This document shows positions 34,627 to 44,087 of a DNA stretch of 64,000 nt, piece by piece; positions within the stretch are counted from its first letter, which is position 1, and each line of letters begins with the position of its first letter. Both the position numbers and the translations under genes were made by a program. This DNA comes from Rhodothalassium salexigens DSM 2132 (GTDB taxonomy: Bacteria; Pseudomonadota; Alphaproteobacteria; Sphingomonadales; Rhodothalassiaceae), in NCBI RefSeq assembly GCF_004341375.1, contig NZ_SLXO01000002.1, positions 1 through 64,000 on the forward strand, in the 5' to 3' direction. The notes beneath the pieces were generated by a model that was not told the origin of the DNA, searched no databases, and worked only from the letters and a program-made list of their open reading frames with translations.

Positions 34627-35696
34627 CGCCCGCCGGCCGCCCGGTGGTGGGGTTTGAGCGACACCATGGGCACGCTGGCGCCGGCGCGCAGGGTGACCAC
34701 CGCGCCCGGTGCCGGGTGGAAGATCTCGCCGTCGAGCACCACCGGGCCGCTGTCGTGCAGCCAGACCCGCTCGGCATTGACCGAATAGACACCGCGCCCC
34801 CAGCCGAAGCGGCCGGGGCCCAAGGCCCACAAGGCGCGCAAGATCGCGCCGGGCCGGCTGGCGATGGCGGTCATGTGCAACCGCCCCGCCGCCTCGCGCG
34901 ACCGGCCGGCTGCGGTCGTCTGACCCGGTTCGCGGCCGGCGCCCGGCTCGACGTCGAACGGGCGCAGCCGAAGCAGCAACCGATCGAGCGTGGTGCCCAC
35001 CGCCACCATGAAGGTGCCGGTGGCGCGCCGCCCGTCGGGGGTTTCCAGGGTCAAGGGACGGTGCAGGAAGTCGCCGCCGCGCCCGATCAGCGCACCGCCC
35101 ACCAGGGTCACGAAGGCGACCCCGTGCGCCAGCGACAGGGGCCAGCCACGGGTATAGAGGCTGTCGCGACACCAGACCAGCGCGCCGACCAGCCCAGCCC
35201 CGCCGAAGAACAGCCCCACATGGGGCGTCTGGCCGTCGCCCAGGTCAAGCTCGATCAGCGGGTGGGCGATCACGTGATCGTCGAGCCGGCCCCGGTCCGC
35301 CAGGTCGAACAGCCGACCCAGCAGCCGCTCGGGCGGCTCGGTCAGGCCCAGATTGCGCGCCACCAGATTGGTCTTGCCGCCGGGCAGCACGGCGATCACC
35401 GGGCGCCAGGCCGGCTGGCGGTTCAGCCGCGCCAGGTCGGACAGAACCGCCTGGATGGTGCCGTCGCCGCCATTGATGACCAGGTGGGTCACCCCGGCCT
35501 GGGCGAAGTCTTGCAACACCGCCGGGATATCGGCGATCCGGTCGACCGCCCGGTGCAGCCCCGGCGAGCGCGCGCCGGCCGCCGTCCGCACCGCCGACAG
35601 ATGCGCCCGGTTGCGGGTGCTGGTCGGGTTCGACAGGACGCCAAACAGGGGCGTGACGGGCTCGGTGCCGCACTCGCGGATCGGTTGTTGCAGCAT
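34623..35696 (-). CDS. LCB/diacylglycerol-kinase family lipid kinase (possible ceramide kinase)
   Basis: A 357-residue protein with the DAGK catalytic fold. The nucleotide motif is NGGDGTIQAVLSDL (about 75-88) and a second motif is VLPGGKTNLVARNLGLTE (about 105-122). The usual GGDGT-x-N-E ends in Q-A here. The C-terminal half has the GRGVYSVNAERVWLHDSGPVVLDGE strand set. Such enzymes phosphorylate lipid hydroxyl groups. With the spt operon converging on it, ceramide kinase is the likeliest role, as for the Caulobacter homologue reported in the literature; I did not align them. The start at 35696 has only a weak ribosome site. Confidence 0.8.
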   Translation of the reverse strand: MLQQPIRECGTEPVTPLFGVLSNPTSTRNRAHLSAVRTAAGARSPGLHRAVDRIADIPAVLQDFAQAGVTHLVINGGDGTIQAVLSDLARLNRQPAWRPVIAVLPGGKTNLVARNLGLTEPPERLLGRLFDLADRGRLDDHVIAHPLIELDLGDGQTPHVGLFFGGAGLVGALVWCRDSLYTRGWPLSLAHGVAFVTLVGGALIGRGGDFLHRPLTLETPDGRRATGTFMVAVGTTLDRLLLRLRPFDVEPGAGREPGQTTAAGRSREAAGRLHMTAIASRPGAILRALWALGPGRFGWGRGVYSVNAERVWLHDSGPVVLDGEIFHPAPGAVVTLRAGASVPMVSLKPHHRAAGGR

Positions 35697-35970
35697 GAAC
35701 GATACTCTGGTCAGCGGACGGGCCGGGCAACGGGCGCGCGGGCCTCGACGACGCCCTGAGGGCGCGGTCGTCGCGGCCCGCAATGGTCGGGTCAGTGGGT
35801 CAAGCCCGTGACGGTCTGGTTACGCAGAGATGACGCCGGTTGCAAGCCCCGGGCCGCGACAGCCGCGACCGACCCCCGATCGGAACACCGCCCGGCAGCC
35901 ATGGCTGGCTTTCGCGGCGCCGGGCTCATGACCGCTGCGGGCGTCGCCCGGCTGGGCGGACGGGGGCGGG

Positions 35971-36612
35971 CTAGGACGCCAGTTCGCGCAGGCCCTGGCG
36001 GATCAGGTCGGCAAGCGGCGGGTCGCGCTCGGCATCCTTGATCAGCCGCGCCACCGCCGCCTGGGCGTCGGCCGGCCGATACCCCAGATTGACCAGCGCC
36101 GACACCGCGTCATGGGCCACCCCGCCGCCCGGCGCCGCCGCCCGGCCGGCCATGGCCGAGCCGCCGGGGCCGCCCGCACCGCCGGCCAGCCCCGGCATGG
36201 ACCCGGGCAAGGCGGGCATCTTGTCGGCCAACTCGTTGATCAACCGTTGCGCCACCTTCGGCCCGACGCCGTTGGCGCGGGTCAGGGCGGTCTTGTCGCC
36301 ATGGGCGATGGCGTCGGCCAGATCCTGCGGGCCCAGCACCGACAGCACCGACAGCGCCATCTTCGCCCCCACCCCCTGCACCGAGGTCAACAGCGAGAAC
36401 TGGTCCTTCTCCGCCGTCCCCGTGAAGCCGTAGAGGTGGATATGGTCCTCGCGCACATGGGTTTCCACGTCGAGCGCCACCGGCTCGCCGAGCCCCGGCA
36501 GGGCGCCCAGGGTGCGCGCCGAGGCGAACACCAGATAGCCAACCCCGCCCACGTCGACGATCAGCCAATCCTCGCCGACCGCGTCGACCAGCCCCTTGAG
36601 CCGCGCGATCAT
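35971..36612 (-). CDS. ruvA: Holliday junction DNA helicase subunit RuvA
   Basis: A 213-residue RuvA that binds four-way DNA junctions and guides the RuvB motor. Domain I has [20 protein letters not shown] and [13 protein letters not shown]. The two helix-hairpin-helix motifs are [18 protein letters not shown] and [20 protein letters not shown] Gly/Ala-rich linker (about 148-165) joins the C-terminal RuvB-binding domain ([19 protein letters not shown]). It overlaps the ruvC stop by an ATGA. ruvB, which normally follows, is absent here. Confidence 0.96.
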   Translation of the reverse strand: MIARLKGLVDAVGEDWLIVDVGGVGYLVFASARTLGALPGLGEPVALDVETHVREDHIHLYGFTGTAEKDQFSLLTSVQGVGAKMALSVLSVLGPQDLADAIAHGDKTALTRANGVGPKVAQRLINELADKMPALPGSMPGLAGGAGGPGGSAMAGRAAAPGGGVAHDAVSALVNLGYRPADAQAAVARLIKDAERDPPLADLIRQGLRELAS

Positions 36613-37115
36613 CGCCAAGCCCCCGCAGCCCCGAGCCCCAGGCCGGAGCGCCCGCGCCTGTGGGCGTGGGCGATCGCCACCGCCAGCGCGTCGACCGCGT
36701 CGGCCCCCTTGGGCGTCACGCCGGGCAGCAGGGTGCGCACCATCAAGGCGACCTGGTCCTTGGCCGCGTGCCCGACGCCGACCACCGCCTTCTTGACGTG
36801 GTTGGGCGCGTATTCGTGCACCGGCAGGCCGGCGAGTGCCGGCGCCAACAGCGCGATGCCGCGCGCCTGGCCGAGTTTCAGCGTCGAGGTCGGGTTCTTG
36901 TTCACGAACGTCTCTTCCACGGCGGCCTCGTCGGGCGCCCAATCGGTCAACACCTGTTGCAGGCCGTCGAACAGCGCCACCAGCCGCTGCGCCAGCGGCT
37001 CGGCGGCGTTCGACGTGATCACCCCGTCGGCCACATGGCTCAGCCGGCTGCCGCGCGCCTCGATGATCCCCCAGCCGGTCCGCTGCAAGCCGGGGTCGAG
37101 CCCGATCAACCGCAC
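36609..37115 (-). CDS. ruvC: Holliday junction endonuclease RuvC
   Basis: A 168-residue RuvC resolvase that nicks four-way junctions. The RNase H-like active site is visible: Asp in [14 protein letters not shown] (first acidic residue), Glu in [20 protein letters not shown], and the Asp pair in [17 protein letters not shown]. The start is the GTG at 37115, preceded by GGGTAGGG. It lies 7 bases after the DUF4336 stop, and a longer frame would add a Pro/Thr-rich leader with no family match. It is translationally coupled to ruvA. Confidence 0.95.
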   Translation of the reverse strand: MRLIGLDPGLQRTGWGIIEARGSRLSHVADGVITSNAAEPLAQRLVALFDGLQQVLTDWAPDEAAVEETFVNKNPTSTLKLGQARGIALLAPALAGLPVHEYAPNHVKKAVVGVGHAAKDQVALMVRTLLPGVTPKGADAVDALAVAIAHAHRRGRSGLGLGAAGAWR

Positions 37116-37122
37116 CGCCGCC

Positions 37123-37941
37123 CTACCCGCACGCCACCGGCCGCCAGGCGCGACCGCGCGACCGCCCAGCGGATGGGTGATCGGGATGGGGGTCGGGGTT
37201 GGCGTCGGTGCGCGGGCCGGATTGGGCGTCGGGGCGGCCGACCAGCCACTCGAAAGCGCGCGCCAGGCGCGCGGTGCCGTCGCGTTCGAACCACGCGCCA
37301 TGGGCGAACACCACCCGTTCGGGCGCCCAGGCGATCAGCATCTCGGCCACCCGGCGTGCCGCCACCCGGTCGGTCAGGCTCCAGCGATAGGTGCGCGGCA
37401 CGCCGCCGGTGGGCGCCAAGGCGCCGTCGAGCCGGCCGAGCCAGCGCAAGGCCGGACCATAGCGGCGGCCGTCCAGGTTCATGATCAGGTCGGTCAGGAT
37501 CAAGGTGCGTGAGGCCCGGTGGTGGAACACCACCTCGTCAAAGTACCAACTCGGCCCGAAGATGGTCTGGTCGAGCGTGTCGGCCCAGGCGGCGGCGGGG
37601 CTGGAGCCGAGGGCGGCGTCGAAGCGCAGGTCGGGCCGGCGCACGCCCAGCCCCGGCGCCTCGTGCAGCACCGCGTCGGGATAGGCCGCGACCCAGGCGC
37701 CGAGCGCGCCGTGGTGGAAGCGGTTCGGCGCCACCAGGTGACGCACCGGGCCGAGCGCGTCGAGCGCGTCGTGCAAGGCCGGCGACGGCGCGACCGGCGA
37801 GTGCAGCCACAAGCCGCCGCACGCCAGGCGCACCACGGTCATGCGCGTGGCCACCGGCACACCATAGAAGCGTACCTCCGGCCCTTCGGCCAGCCAGATA
37901 TCGGGGCCGATGGGGCGCAGTGCCTCGGTCACCGTCGTCAT
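37123..37941 (-). CDS. DUF4336 family protein
   Basis: A 272-residue protein with the DUF4336 pattern: [42 protein letters not shown], and [24 protein letters not shown], ending with [11 protein letters not shown]. The His/Asp arrangement recalls the metallo-beta-lactamase fold, where these residues would bind metals. The function is unknown. A GGAGAGGATC site precedes the start. It lies between yebC and ruvC with small gaps, so it is probably co-transcribed with them. Confidence 0.85.
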   Translation of the reverse strand: MTTVTEALRPIGPDIWLAEGPEVRFYGVPVATRMTVVRLACGGLWLHSPVAPSPALHDALDALGPVRHLVAPNRFHHGALGAWVAAYPDAVLHEAPGLGVRRPDLRFDAALGSSPAAAWADTLDQTIFGPSWYFDEVVFHHRASRTLILTDLIMNLDGRRYGPALRWLGRLDGALAPTGGVPRTYRWSLTDRVAARRVAEMLIAWAPERVVFAHGAWFERDGTARLARAFEWLVGRPDAQSGPRTDANPDPHPDHPSAGRSRGRAWRPVACG

Positions 37942-38027
37942 GGGCGTCGATCCTCTCCACGGGGCGCCGGCACACCCCGCCGGCGGGGTAACGGACGGGC
38001 GCGGGGGCCCGGGCGCGGGCCGCGCGG

Positions 38028-38780
38028 TCAGGCGGCGTTGAGTTTTTCCAGCACCGCCTCGCTGACCTCGTAATTGCCGAACACTTCCTGCACGTCGTCA
38101 TTGTCTTCGAGCGCGTCGATCAGCTTGAGCAGGGTGGCGGCGTCGTCCTCGCCCACCTCGATGGGGTCCTTGGCCTTCCAGTAGAGCTTGGCCGACTGCG
38201 GTTCGCTGCCCAATTGCTCTTCCAGCGCCTTGGCCACCTGGTGCAGTTCGCTGTTCGGGCAATAGATTTCGTGGGTTTCGTCGTCGGATTCGACGTTTTC
38301 GGCGCCGGCTTCAAGCGCCGCTTCGAACATCGCGTCGGCGTCGGCAGCGCTGGCGGGATAGACGATCTGGCCCACATGGTCGAACATATAGTTGACGCTG
38401 CCGGTCTCGCCCATATTGCCGCCATTCTTGGAGAAGATGGTGCGAATATCCGAGGCCGAGCGGTTGCGGTTGTCGGTCAGCGCCTCGACGATCAGGCCGA
38501 TGCCGCCGGGGCCGAAGCCTTCATAGCGCACGTCCTCGTACGTGTCGGCGTCGCCGCCCTGGCTCGATTGGATGGCGCGTTCGATGCGGTCCTTGGGCAT
38601 GGACTGCGCGCGTGCCGCGGCGATCGCGGTGCGCAGGCGCGGGTTCATGTCCGGGTCGGGCGCGCCCATCTTGGCGGCCACGGTGATTTCGCGGGCGAGC
38701 TTGGAAAACATCTTGGCGCGCTTGGCGTCCTGCGCGCCCTTGCGGTGCATGATGTTCTTGAATTTGGAATGGCCGGCCAT
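38028..38780 (-). CDS. yebC: YebC/PmpR family regulator
   Basis: A 250-residue YebC/TACO1 protein. The N-terminal [21 protein letters not shown] is the near-invariant family start. It continues with [26 protein letters not shown] and [18 protein letters not shown]. In bacteria this family acts as a transcription regulator and is linked to translation of proline stretches. The gene is commonly just upstream of ruvC, as here. A ribosome site GGAAAAGG is present and a good promoter lies 85 bases further up. Confidence 0.97.
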   Translation of the reverse strand: MAGHSKFKNIMHRKGAQDAKRAKMFSKLAREITVAAKMGAPDPDMNPRLRTAIAAARAQSMPKDRIERAIQSSQGGDADTYEDVRYEGFGPGGIGLIVEALTDNRNRSASDIRTIFSKNGGNMGETGSVNYMFDHVGQIVYPASAADADAMFEAALEAGAENVESDDETHEIYCPNSELHQVAKALEEQLGSEPQSAKLYWKAKDPIEVGEDDAATLLKLIDALEDNDDVQEVFGNYEVSEAVLEKLNAA

Positions 38781-39113
38781 GGCTGCCTTTTCCTTTCCTT
38801 GACGATGGGAACAAGCCTACACGATCGCGCGGCGCCGCGCGACCGGGGCGAAAAGTTGCGCCGTGTTCTAGCCCAAGCGGGCGTCAGGTCAAAAGGGTTT
38901 GGTGGCCCACACGGCGAACGCGGTGCTCTCGCCCGCGCCCAAGCCCCTAAGCGGCCGAGCCCGAACCGTTCACCCGCCCTGCACCGCCGGCGCCCGATGG
39001 CCAGCACCGGCGACCGGCACCCGACCAGCCCAACCGCCCGACCCGGTCGGATTTCCGCCGACAGCGGCGGGGACATGGCGATAGCCGGGTGAGCGGCCGG
39101 TGAGCGGGATGGG
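38781..39113. other. Intergenic region upstream of yebC
   Basis: No gene is supported in these 333 bases. The region near yebC carries the promoter at 38865-38892. The part next to the phosphoesterase stop is GC-rich with no clear terminator. Confidence 0.5.
38865..38892 (-). promoter_or_regulatory. Promoter of yebC-DUF4336-ruvCA operon
   Basis: On the minus strand TTGACC (38887-38892) is followed after 16 bases by TAGAAC (38865-38870), about 85 bases upstream of the yebC ATG. It is the best match in the gap and would drive the whole four-gene unit. Confidence 0.55.
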
Positions 39114-39929
39114 TTAGAGAGCCGGCCGGGCCTCGGCGAGCCGGCCGCCGAGGCGCACGGGCTCGACCCGGGTGGCGAGGCCGGTCCGGTCGTCGGTCTG
39201 GACGAACACGCCGCACACGGTCGCCTCGCCCGACGCCGGGCTGAAGCGCACGCCGGGGGTCTTCTGGGTGAAACGGCGCACCGGCTCGGCCTTGTCCATG
39301 CCGATCACCGAATTATAGTCGCCGCACATGCCGGCGTCGGTCTGATAGGCGGTGCCGCCGGGCAGGATCTGCGCGTCGGCGGTGGGCACATGGCTGTGGG
39401 TGCCGACCACCAGGCTCGCCCGGCCGTCGCAGAAATGGCCCATGGCCATCTTCTCGGAACTGGCCTCGGCGTGCACGTCCACCAACACCGCCTGGACCGC
39501 GCCGCCGAGCGGGTGGCGGGCAAGCACCCGGTCCACATAGGCGAACGGATCGTCGAGCGGGTCCATGAACACCCGGCCCATCACATTGACCACCAACAGC
39601 TTGGCGCCGCTGGTGGCGGTGAACACCCCGGCACCGCGACCGGGCGTTCCGTCGGGGAAATTGCCGGGGCGCAAAAGCCTGGGCTCGCCGCCGATATAGC
39701 CCATGACCTCTTTCTGGTCCCAACTGTGGTTGCCGCCGGTGATCACGTCGACGCCGGCCTCGAACAGGCTATCGGCGATCTTCCCCGTGATGCCGAACCC
39801 CGACGCCGCATTCTCGCCATTGACCACCACCATGTCGGCTTTCAGCGATGCGCGCAGCCCGCCCACCGCCTCGATCGCCGCCGTGCGCCCGGCCCGGCCC
39901 ATCAGATCGCCCAAAAACAACAGCCGCAC
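39114..39929 (-). CDS. YmdB/TIGR00282 family metallophosphoesterase
   Basis: A 271-residue calcineurin-like phosphoesterase. Metal-site motifs are FLGDLMGRAGR (Asp), VVVNGENAASGFG (Asn/Glu), TGGNHSWDQKE (Asn/His), DVHAEASSEKMAM (His) and VVGTHSHVPTADAQILPG (two His). The family (Bacillus YmdB, alphaproteobacterial TIGR00282) hydrolyses phosphodiesters such as 2',3'-cyclic nucleotides. It follows the 5-FCL gene by 40 bases, with which it is commonly paired. Confidence 0.95.
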   Translation of the reverse strand: MRLLFLGDLMGRAGRTAAIEAVGGLRASLKADMVVVNGENAASGFGITGKIADSLFEAGVDVITGGNHSWDQKEVMGYIGGEPRLLRPGNFPDGTPGRGAGVFTATSGAKLLVVNVMGRVFMDPLDDPFAYVDRVLARHPLGGAVQAVLVDVHAEASSEKMAMGHFCDGRASLVVGTHSHVPTADAQILPGGTAYQTDAGMCGDYNSVIGMDKAEPVRRFTQKTPGVRFSPASGEATVCGVFVQTDDRTGLATRVEPVRLGGRLAEARPAL

Positions 39930-39969
39930 CGGCGGTCTCCTTCCTCGTCAATCCTTCAAGGGCGCGCGC

Positions 39970-40620
39970 TCAGTGGGCGAGCGCCGCCGGGTCGGGCACA
40001 TGGACGCCGGTCTCGGTGGCGATCGCGTGCAGGGCCACGTCCCACATGTCGTGGGGCACGCTGGTCGCCTCCTGGGCGGCGAACGCCAGGCCGAGCGCCA
40101 ATGGCTTGGACGCGCGCCCGTCGTCGGCCAGCGCCGCCAGCGTGCGGTCGTAAAAGCCGCCGCCATAGCCCAGCCGATAGCCGCGCGTGTCGAACGCCAA
40201 CAGCGGCACCAACAGCACGTCGGGCCGCACCTCGGGCGCGTCGGCGGGCGGCACCGGCACCTTGAACGTGCCGGGCTCGACCGGGTCGCCGGGCGCCCAG
40301 CGGCGGAACACCAGCGGCTGCCCGCGCCCGACCACCACCGGCAGGGCGGTGGCAACGCCGCGCCGGTCCAGGTCGCGCAGCAACAGCCGCGGGTCGATCT
40401 CGCCCCGGGTCGGCCAATAGCCGGCGACCACCGGCGCGGCCGCCGCCGACGGCGGGTCGGCGAGCCGCCCGATGCGCCCCAGGAACGCCAAGGCGTGGCC
40501 GGTCATGCGGTCGGCGGCATCGGCCCCGGCGGCGTCGGCCGCCCCCTGGCGCTGAGCCCGGGCGAACGGCCGCAGGGCCGCCTTGGCCTCGGCGATCTGG
40601 TGAGAAGACGGCGCGGTCAT
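39970..40620 (-). CDS. 5-formyltetrahydrofolate cyclo-ligase
   Basis: A 216-residue MTHFS that converts 5-formyl-THF to 5,10-methenyl-THF with ATP. Family markers are GYWPTRGEIDPRLLLRDL, the LLVPLLAFDTRGYRLGYGGGFYDRTLA segment with its Gly-rich folate/ATP site, and GLAFAAQE near the end. The start at 40620 has no obvious ribosome site. Directly upstream lie two direct repeats (40649-40680) and then the 6S RNA, matching the conserved zapA-ssrS-ygfA gene order of proteobacteria. Confidence 0.94.
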   Translation of the reverse strand: MTAPSSHQIAEAKAALRPFARAQRQGAADAAGADAADRMTGHALAFLGRIGRLADPPSAAAAPVVAGYWPTRGEIDPRLLLRDLDRRGVATALPVVVGRGQPLVFRRWAPGDPVEPGTFKVPVPPADAPEVRPDVLLVPLLAFDTRGYRLGYGGGFYDRTLAALADDGRASKPLALGLAFAAQEATSVPHDMWDVALHAIATETGVHVPDPAALAH

Positions 40621-40648
40621 GGGCGACGGCCAAACTTTCGACAGGATC

Positions 40649-40680
40649 TCGTCTCGGACAATCAAAATATCGTCTCGGAC
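40649..40680. repeat. Direct repeat pair upstream of 5-FCL gene
   Basis: TCGTCTCGGAC occurs at 40649-40659 and again at 40670-40680, an exact 21-base period equal to two DNA helical turns. The spacer is AT-rich (AATCAAAATA). This looks like a tandem binding site for a regulator just ahead of the cyclo-ligase start. Confidence 0.7.
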
Positions 40681-40796
40681 GAAACAACTTGAGACAGCGG
40701 CACCGCCGCTGGAAACAGCGTCGCCGTCGCGCGGTACCGGCCCGGCCCCCAAGGCGCGGGGGCTGAGGCGGCGGAATGGGCGGTGGCGGGGCCGCC

Positions 40797-40938
40797 ATGG
40801 CCGTGCGGACTCTGTTGTCCTCCGGAACCTGACAAGTCAGGTGGGCGCCGTTTGTTCCGGCCCACGAGCCGGCGCAGGGACAGCTCCCTCGGAGAGCGTA
40901 TAGCCCCGGGGACCAAGCTGCCGTCACGCACCGGGCAG
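40797..40938 (-). ncRNA. ssrS: 6S RNA (SsrS)
   Basis: The stretch between zapA and 5-FCL is the conserved location of 6S RNA in proteobacteria. On the minus strand the ends can pair (CCGGTGCG near 40929-40935 with CCGCACGG near 40801-40806). The internal segments TTGGTCCCCGGGGCTAT and CGAGGGAGCTGTCCC flank the expected bulge. A GCCCACCTGACTTGTCAGGT hairpin (perfect dyad at 40827-40842) lies in the 3' half, as in alphaproteobacterial 6S. Ends are approximate. The RNA binds housekeeping RNA polymerase in stationary phase. Confidence 0.75.
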
Positions 40939-40957
40939 CACCCGCCGAGCCCTCTAC

Positions 40958-41260
40958 CTAGGATGCCTGGCGCAGCCGTTCAACCAGCGCCTCGACCGAT
41001 CTTGCGGCATCGGTCACTTTGTCGGCCGCATCGTCGGCATTGACCACGCCATAGCCGCGCTGCATCTCCTGCATCTCGTCGGCCAGCAACAGCGCGGTCA
41101 TCAACAACAGCCGCTCCTCGCCCACCTGGCCCACCTTCTGGATCAACTCGTTGATCCGGTCGTCCACATAGGCCGCCAGATAGACCAGTTGCGCCTCCTC
41201 GCCGTCGCGACAGGCGAGCGTGTAGGGCCGGTTGTTAACGTGCAGTGTGATCTGTCCCAT
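40958..41260 (-). CDS. zapA: Cell division protein ZapA
   Basis: A 100-residue ZapA that binds FtsZ and helps bundle Z-ring filaments. The N-terminal strand pair is MGQITLHVNNRPYTLACRDGE and the family core is LAAYVDDRINELIQKVGQVGEERLLLMTALLLADEMQ, ending in a coiled coil. The start at 41260 has a strong GGAGGAAGAGGG site. Its 5' end overlaps the upstream coiled-coil gene by 26 bases. Confidence 0.93.
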   Translation of the reverse strand: MGQITLHVNNRPYTLACRDGEEAQLVYLAAYVDDRINELIQKVGQVGEERLLLMTALLLADEMQEMQRGYGVVNADDAADKVTDAARSVEALVERLRQAS

Positions 41261-41783
41261 GACCCTCTTCCTCCAGCACCGGGGTTGACGCAGGCTCGGA
41301 CCCGGCCGTGGGCTCAGGCGCCGTCTCGGAGGTCTCCTCGGCGGCCGTCTGGGGCGCAGCCTCGGGTTCGCCATCGGCCTCGGACACCGCATCGGGGGCT
41401 GCGCGTGCCTCGGCCGCCGCGGCTTCGCCCAGACTGTCCTCCAGCCGCGCGATCACCGCGTCGAGGCGCTGTTCGGCCGCCGCCCGGCTGCGGTCGAGGG
41501 CGGCCTTCTCGGCGGTCAAGCGGCCCACTTCGCGGCCCTGATCGGCCAGTTGCCGGCGCAGATCGTCGCGCTCGCCGGCCAACCGATCCCGCTCGGCGCG
41601 CACGCCGTCGCGCTCGGCCTCCAGGCTCGCCGCCGCCGCCTCCAACTCGTCGACCCGGGCGCGCAAGCCGGCCTCGCGGGCCAGCCGCTCGGCGGTCGCC
41701 TCGACCAGCCCTTCCAAAGCCGACAGCGCGGCGCGCAACCGGTCGGTCGCCGCGCCGAAGCGTTCAACGTCTTCGTCCGCCAT
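41235..41783 (-). CDS. Coiled-coil protein encoded upstream of zapA
   Basis: A 182-residue, charged, helix-forming protein. Residues about 20-115 form a long heptad coiled coil (VDELEAAAASLEAERDGVRA and ERDDLRRQLADQGREVGRLT). An acidic Ala/Pro/Glu-rich tail follows. No family is claimed. The position just upstream of, and overlapping, zapA is shared by small coiled-coil proteins in other alphaproteobacteria, so a role with ZapA in division is suggested by context only. The start at 41783 is preferred to a GTG two codons earlier. Confidence 0.7.
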   Translation of the reverse strand: MADEDVERFGAATDRLRAALSALEGLVEATAERLAREAGLRARVDELEAAAASLEAERDGVRAERDRLAGERDDLRRQLADQGREVGRLTAEKAALDRSRAAAEQRLDAVIARLEDSLGEAAAAEARAAPDAVSEADGEPEAAPQTAAEETSETAPEPTAGSEPASTPVLEEEGHGTDHTAR

Positions 41784-42058
41784 CCCCACACCTTAAAACA
41801 AACCTGACTGCGCGCACCCTATGGTCGCGCCCGCGCTCCGGTCAATGGCGCCGATTCGGCATCGCCGCGCACAGTTACCGAACGGCACAACCGTCGGCCG
41901 TCGCCGCATCGCCGCGCTGAGCGCGCGGATCGGGGCGGGGCGTCGCGATTTTTCAACCCGGGCCTATGGTGGGGTGCCCGGGCCGGGCGGTCGCTTGACG
42001 GTCCCGGCGCGTCTCGCCATCTTGACAGCCCTTCTCGCAGACCTTGGGTATATTTTTC

Positions 42059-44056
42059 ATGACCGACACACTGCCCGCCGGCGTCAGCCACGCGGATCTG
42101 GCCAACGCGATCCGAGCCCTGTCCATGGATGCGGTCGAACGCGCCCAATCCGGCCATCCGGGCATGCCGATGGGCATGGCCGACGTGGCCACGGTGCTGT
42201 TCACCCGTCACCTGAAATTCGACCCGGCCTGGCCGCAATGGCCCGACCGCGACCGCTTCGTGCTGTCGGCGGGCCATGGCTCGATGCTGCTCTATGCGCT
42301 GCTGCACCTGACCGGCTATGAGCGGCCGACGCTGGACGACATCAAGAATTTCCGCCAGTTGGGCAGCCCGTGCGCCGGCCACCCCGAGGCCCATGAGCCG
42401 CCGGGCGTCGAGACCACCACCGGCCCGCTCGGCCAGGGGCTCGCCACCGCCGTCGGCATGGCCATGGCCGAACGGCTGGAAGCCGCGCGCACCGGCGACG
42501 CCATCGCCGACCACCACACCTATGTGATCGCCGGCGACGGCTGTCTGATGGAAGGCATCAGCCACGAAGCCGCGTCGATGGCCGGGCATATGAAGCTGTC
42601 CAAGCTGGTGGTGCTGTTCGACGACAATGGCATCTCCATCGACGGCGCCACCGATCTGGCGGTCTCCGACGACCAGATGGCGCGCTTCGCCGCCTATGGC
42701 TGGCACACCCAGGCGATCGACGGCCACGACCCGGACGCCATCGACCGGGCCTTGACCGCCGCCAAGGCCGACCCGCGGCCGTCGATCATCGCCTGCAAGA
42801 CCACCATCGGCTTCGGCGCCGACAAGAAGGCCGGCACCGCCGCCGCCCACGGCGCGCCGCTCGGCGAGGCCGAGATCGCCCATGCCCGCGCCAAGCTCGG
42901 CTGGGACCATCCGCCGTTCGAGATCCCCGATGCGATCCGCGACGCCTGGTGCGCGGTGGGCGCACGCGGTGCTGCCCTGTCGCGGGCCTGGTCGGAGCGC
43001 CTGGAAGCCCTGCCCCAGGACGCCCGCGCCGATTTCGAGCGCCGGCAGACCGGCGAGACCGGCGCGGCCCTCGCCGACGCCATCGCCGGCTACAAGCGCG
43101 CCCAGGCGGAGACCCCTGAGAAGGTGGCGACCCGCAAGGCGAGCCAGGCGGTGCTTGAAGTGATCAACCAGGCGCTCGACCTGACCATCGGCGGGTCGGC
43201 CGACCTGACCGGGTCGAACAACACCAAGACCGGCGCGCTGGCCCCGGTGACGCCCGACGATTTCTCCGGCCGCTACATCCATTATGGTGTGCGCGAATTC
43301 GCCATGGCGGCGGCCATGAACGGCATTGCGCTGCATGGCGGGTTCATCCCCTATGGCGGCACGTTCCTGGTCTTTTCGGACTATGCCCGGCCGGCGATCC
43401 GGCTGTCGGCGTTGATGGGCCAGCGGGTGGTCTATGTGCTGACCCATGATTCCATCGGCCTCGGCGAAGACGGCCCCACCCACCAGCCGATCGAGCAGTT
43501 GATGAGCCTGCGCGTGCTGCCCAACTGCCATGTGTTCCGCCCCGCCGACGCGGTCGAGACGGCGGAATGCTGGCAGGCGGCGCTGGAACGCACCGACGGG
43601 CCGTCGGTGCTGGCGCTGACCCGCCAGGGCCTGACGCCGCAACGCTGCATCCACACCGACGACAATCTGTCGGCGCGCGGCGGCTATGTGCTGCGCGAGG
43701 AGACGACGACCCATGTGGTGACCCTGATCGCCACCGGCTCGGAAGTGGAGATCGCCATGGACGCCGCCGCCATCCTGGAGGACAAGGGCGTCGGTACGCG
43801 GGTCGTTTCGATGCCGTGCACCGAGCGCTTCGACGCCCAGGACGGCGCCTATCGCGGCGAGGTGCTGGGTCACGACGCACGGCTCTATGTGTCGATCGAG
43901 GCCGGCAGCACCCAGGGCTGGGAACGCTATGTGGGCGTCCACGGCCTGACCATCGGCATCGACAGCTTCGGCGCGTCGGGCCCCTACAAAGACCTCTACC
44001 GCCACTTCGGCCTCACCCCCGACGCGGTGGTTGAGGCGGTGACGGCCCGGCTGTAG
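42059..44056 (+). CDS. tkt: Transketolase
   Basis: A 665-residue transketolase, which moves two-carbon units in the pentose phosphate pathway using thiamine diphosphate. Signatures are [35 protein letters not shown], the thiamine-binding [35 protein letters not shown] and [20 protein letters not shown]. Length is typical. The ATG at 42059 lacks a clear ribosome site. A TTGACA element lies about 32 bases upstream but is 21 bases from TATATT. It is the first gene of tkt-gap-pgk. Confidence 0.97.
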   Translation: MTDTLPAGVSHADLANAIRALSMDAVERAQSGHPGMPMGMADVATVLFTRHLKFDPAWPQWPDRDRFVLSAGHGSMLLYALLHLTGYERPTLDDIKNFRQLGSPCAGHPEAHEPPGVETTTGPLGQGLATAVGMAMAERLEAARTGDAIADHHTYVIAGDGCLMEGISHEAASMAGHMKLSKLVVLFDDNGISIDGATDLAVSDDQMARFAAYGWHTQAIDGHDPDAIDRALTAAKADPRPSIIACKTTIGFGADKKAGTAAAHGAPLGEAEIAHARAKLGWDHPPFEIPDAIRDAWCAVGARGAALSRAWSERLEALPQDARADFERRQTGETGAALADAIAGYKRAQAETPEKVATRKASQAVLEVINQALDLTIGGSADLTGSNNTKTGALAPVTPDDFSGRYIHYGVREFAMAAAMNGIALHGGFIPYGGTFLVFSDYARPAIRLSALMGQRVVYVLTHDSIGLGEDGPTHQPIEQLMSLRVLPNCHVFRPADAVETAECWQAALERTDGPSVLALTRQGLTPQRCIHTDDNLSARGGYVLREETTTHVVTLIATGSEVEIAMDAAAILEDKGVGTRVVSMPCTERFDAQDGAYRGEVLGHDARLYVSIEAGSTQGWERYVGVHGLTIGIDSFGASGPYKDLYRHFGLTPDAVVEAVTARL

Positions 44057-44087
44057 AAGCGAAGCCGAACCCCCGGCAGCGGACCAA

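Noticed and set aside
42022-42054. TTGACA and TATATT upstream of tkt as a promoter
   Set aside because: The spacing is 21 bases, too long for a standard promoter; only noted in the tkt entry.
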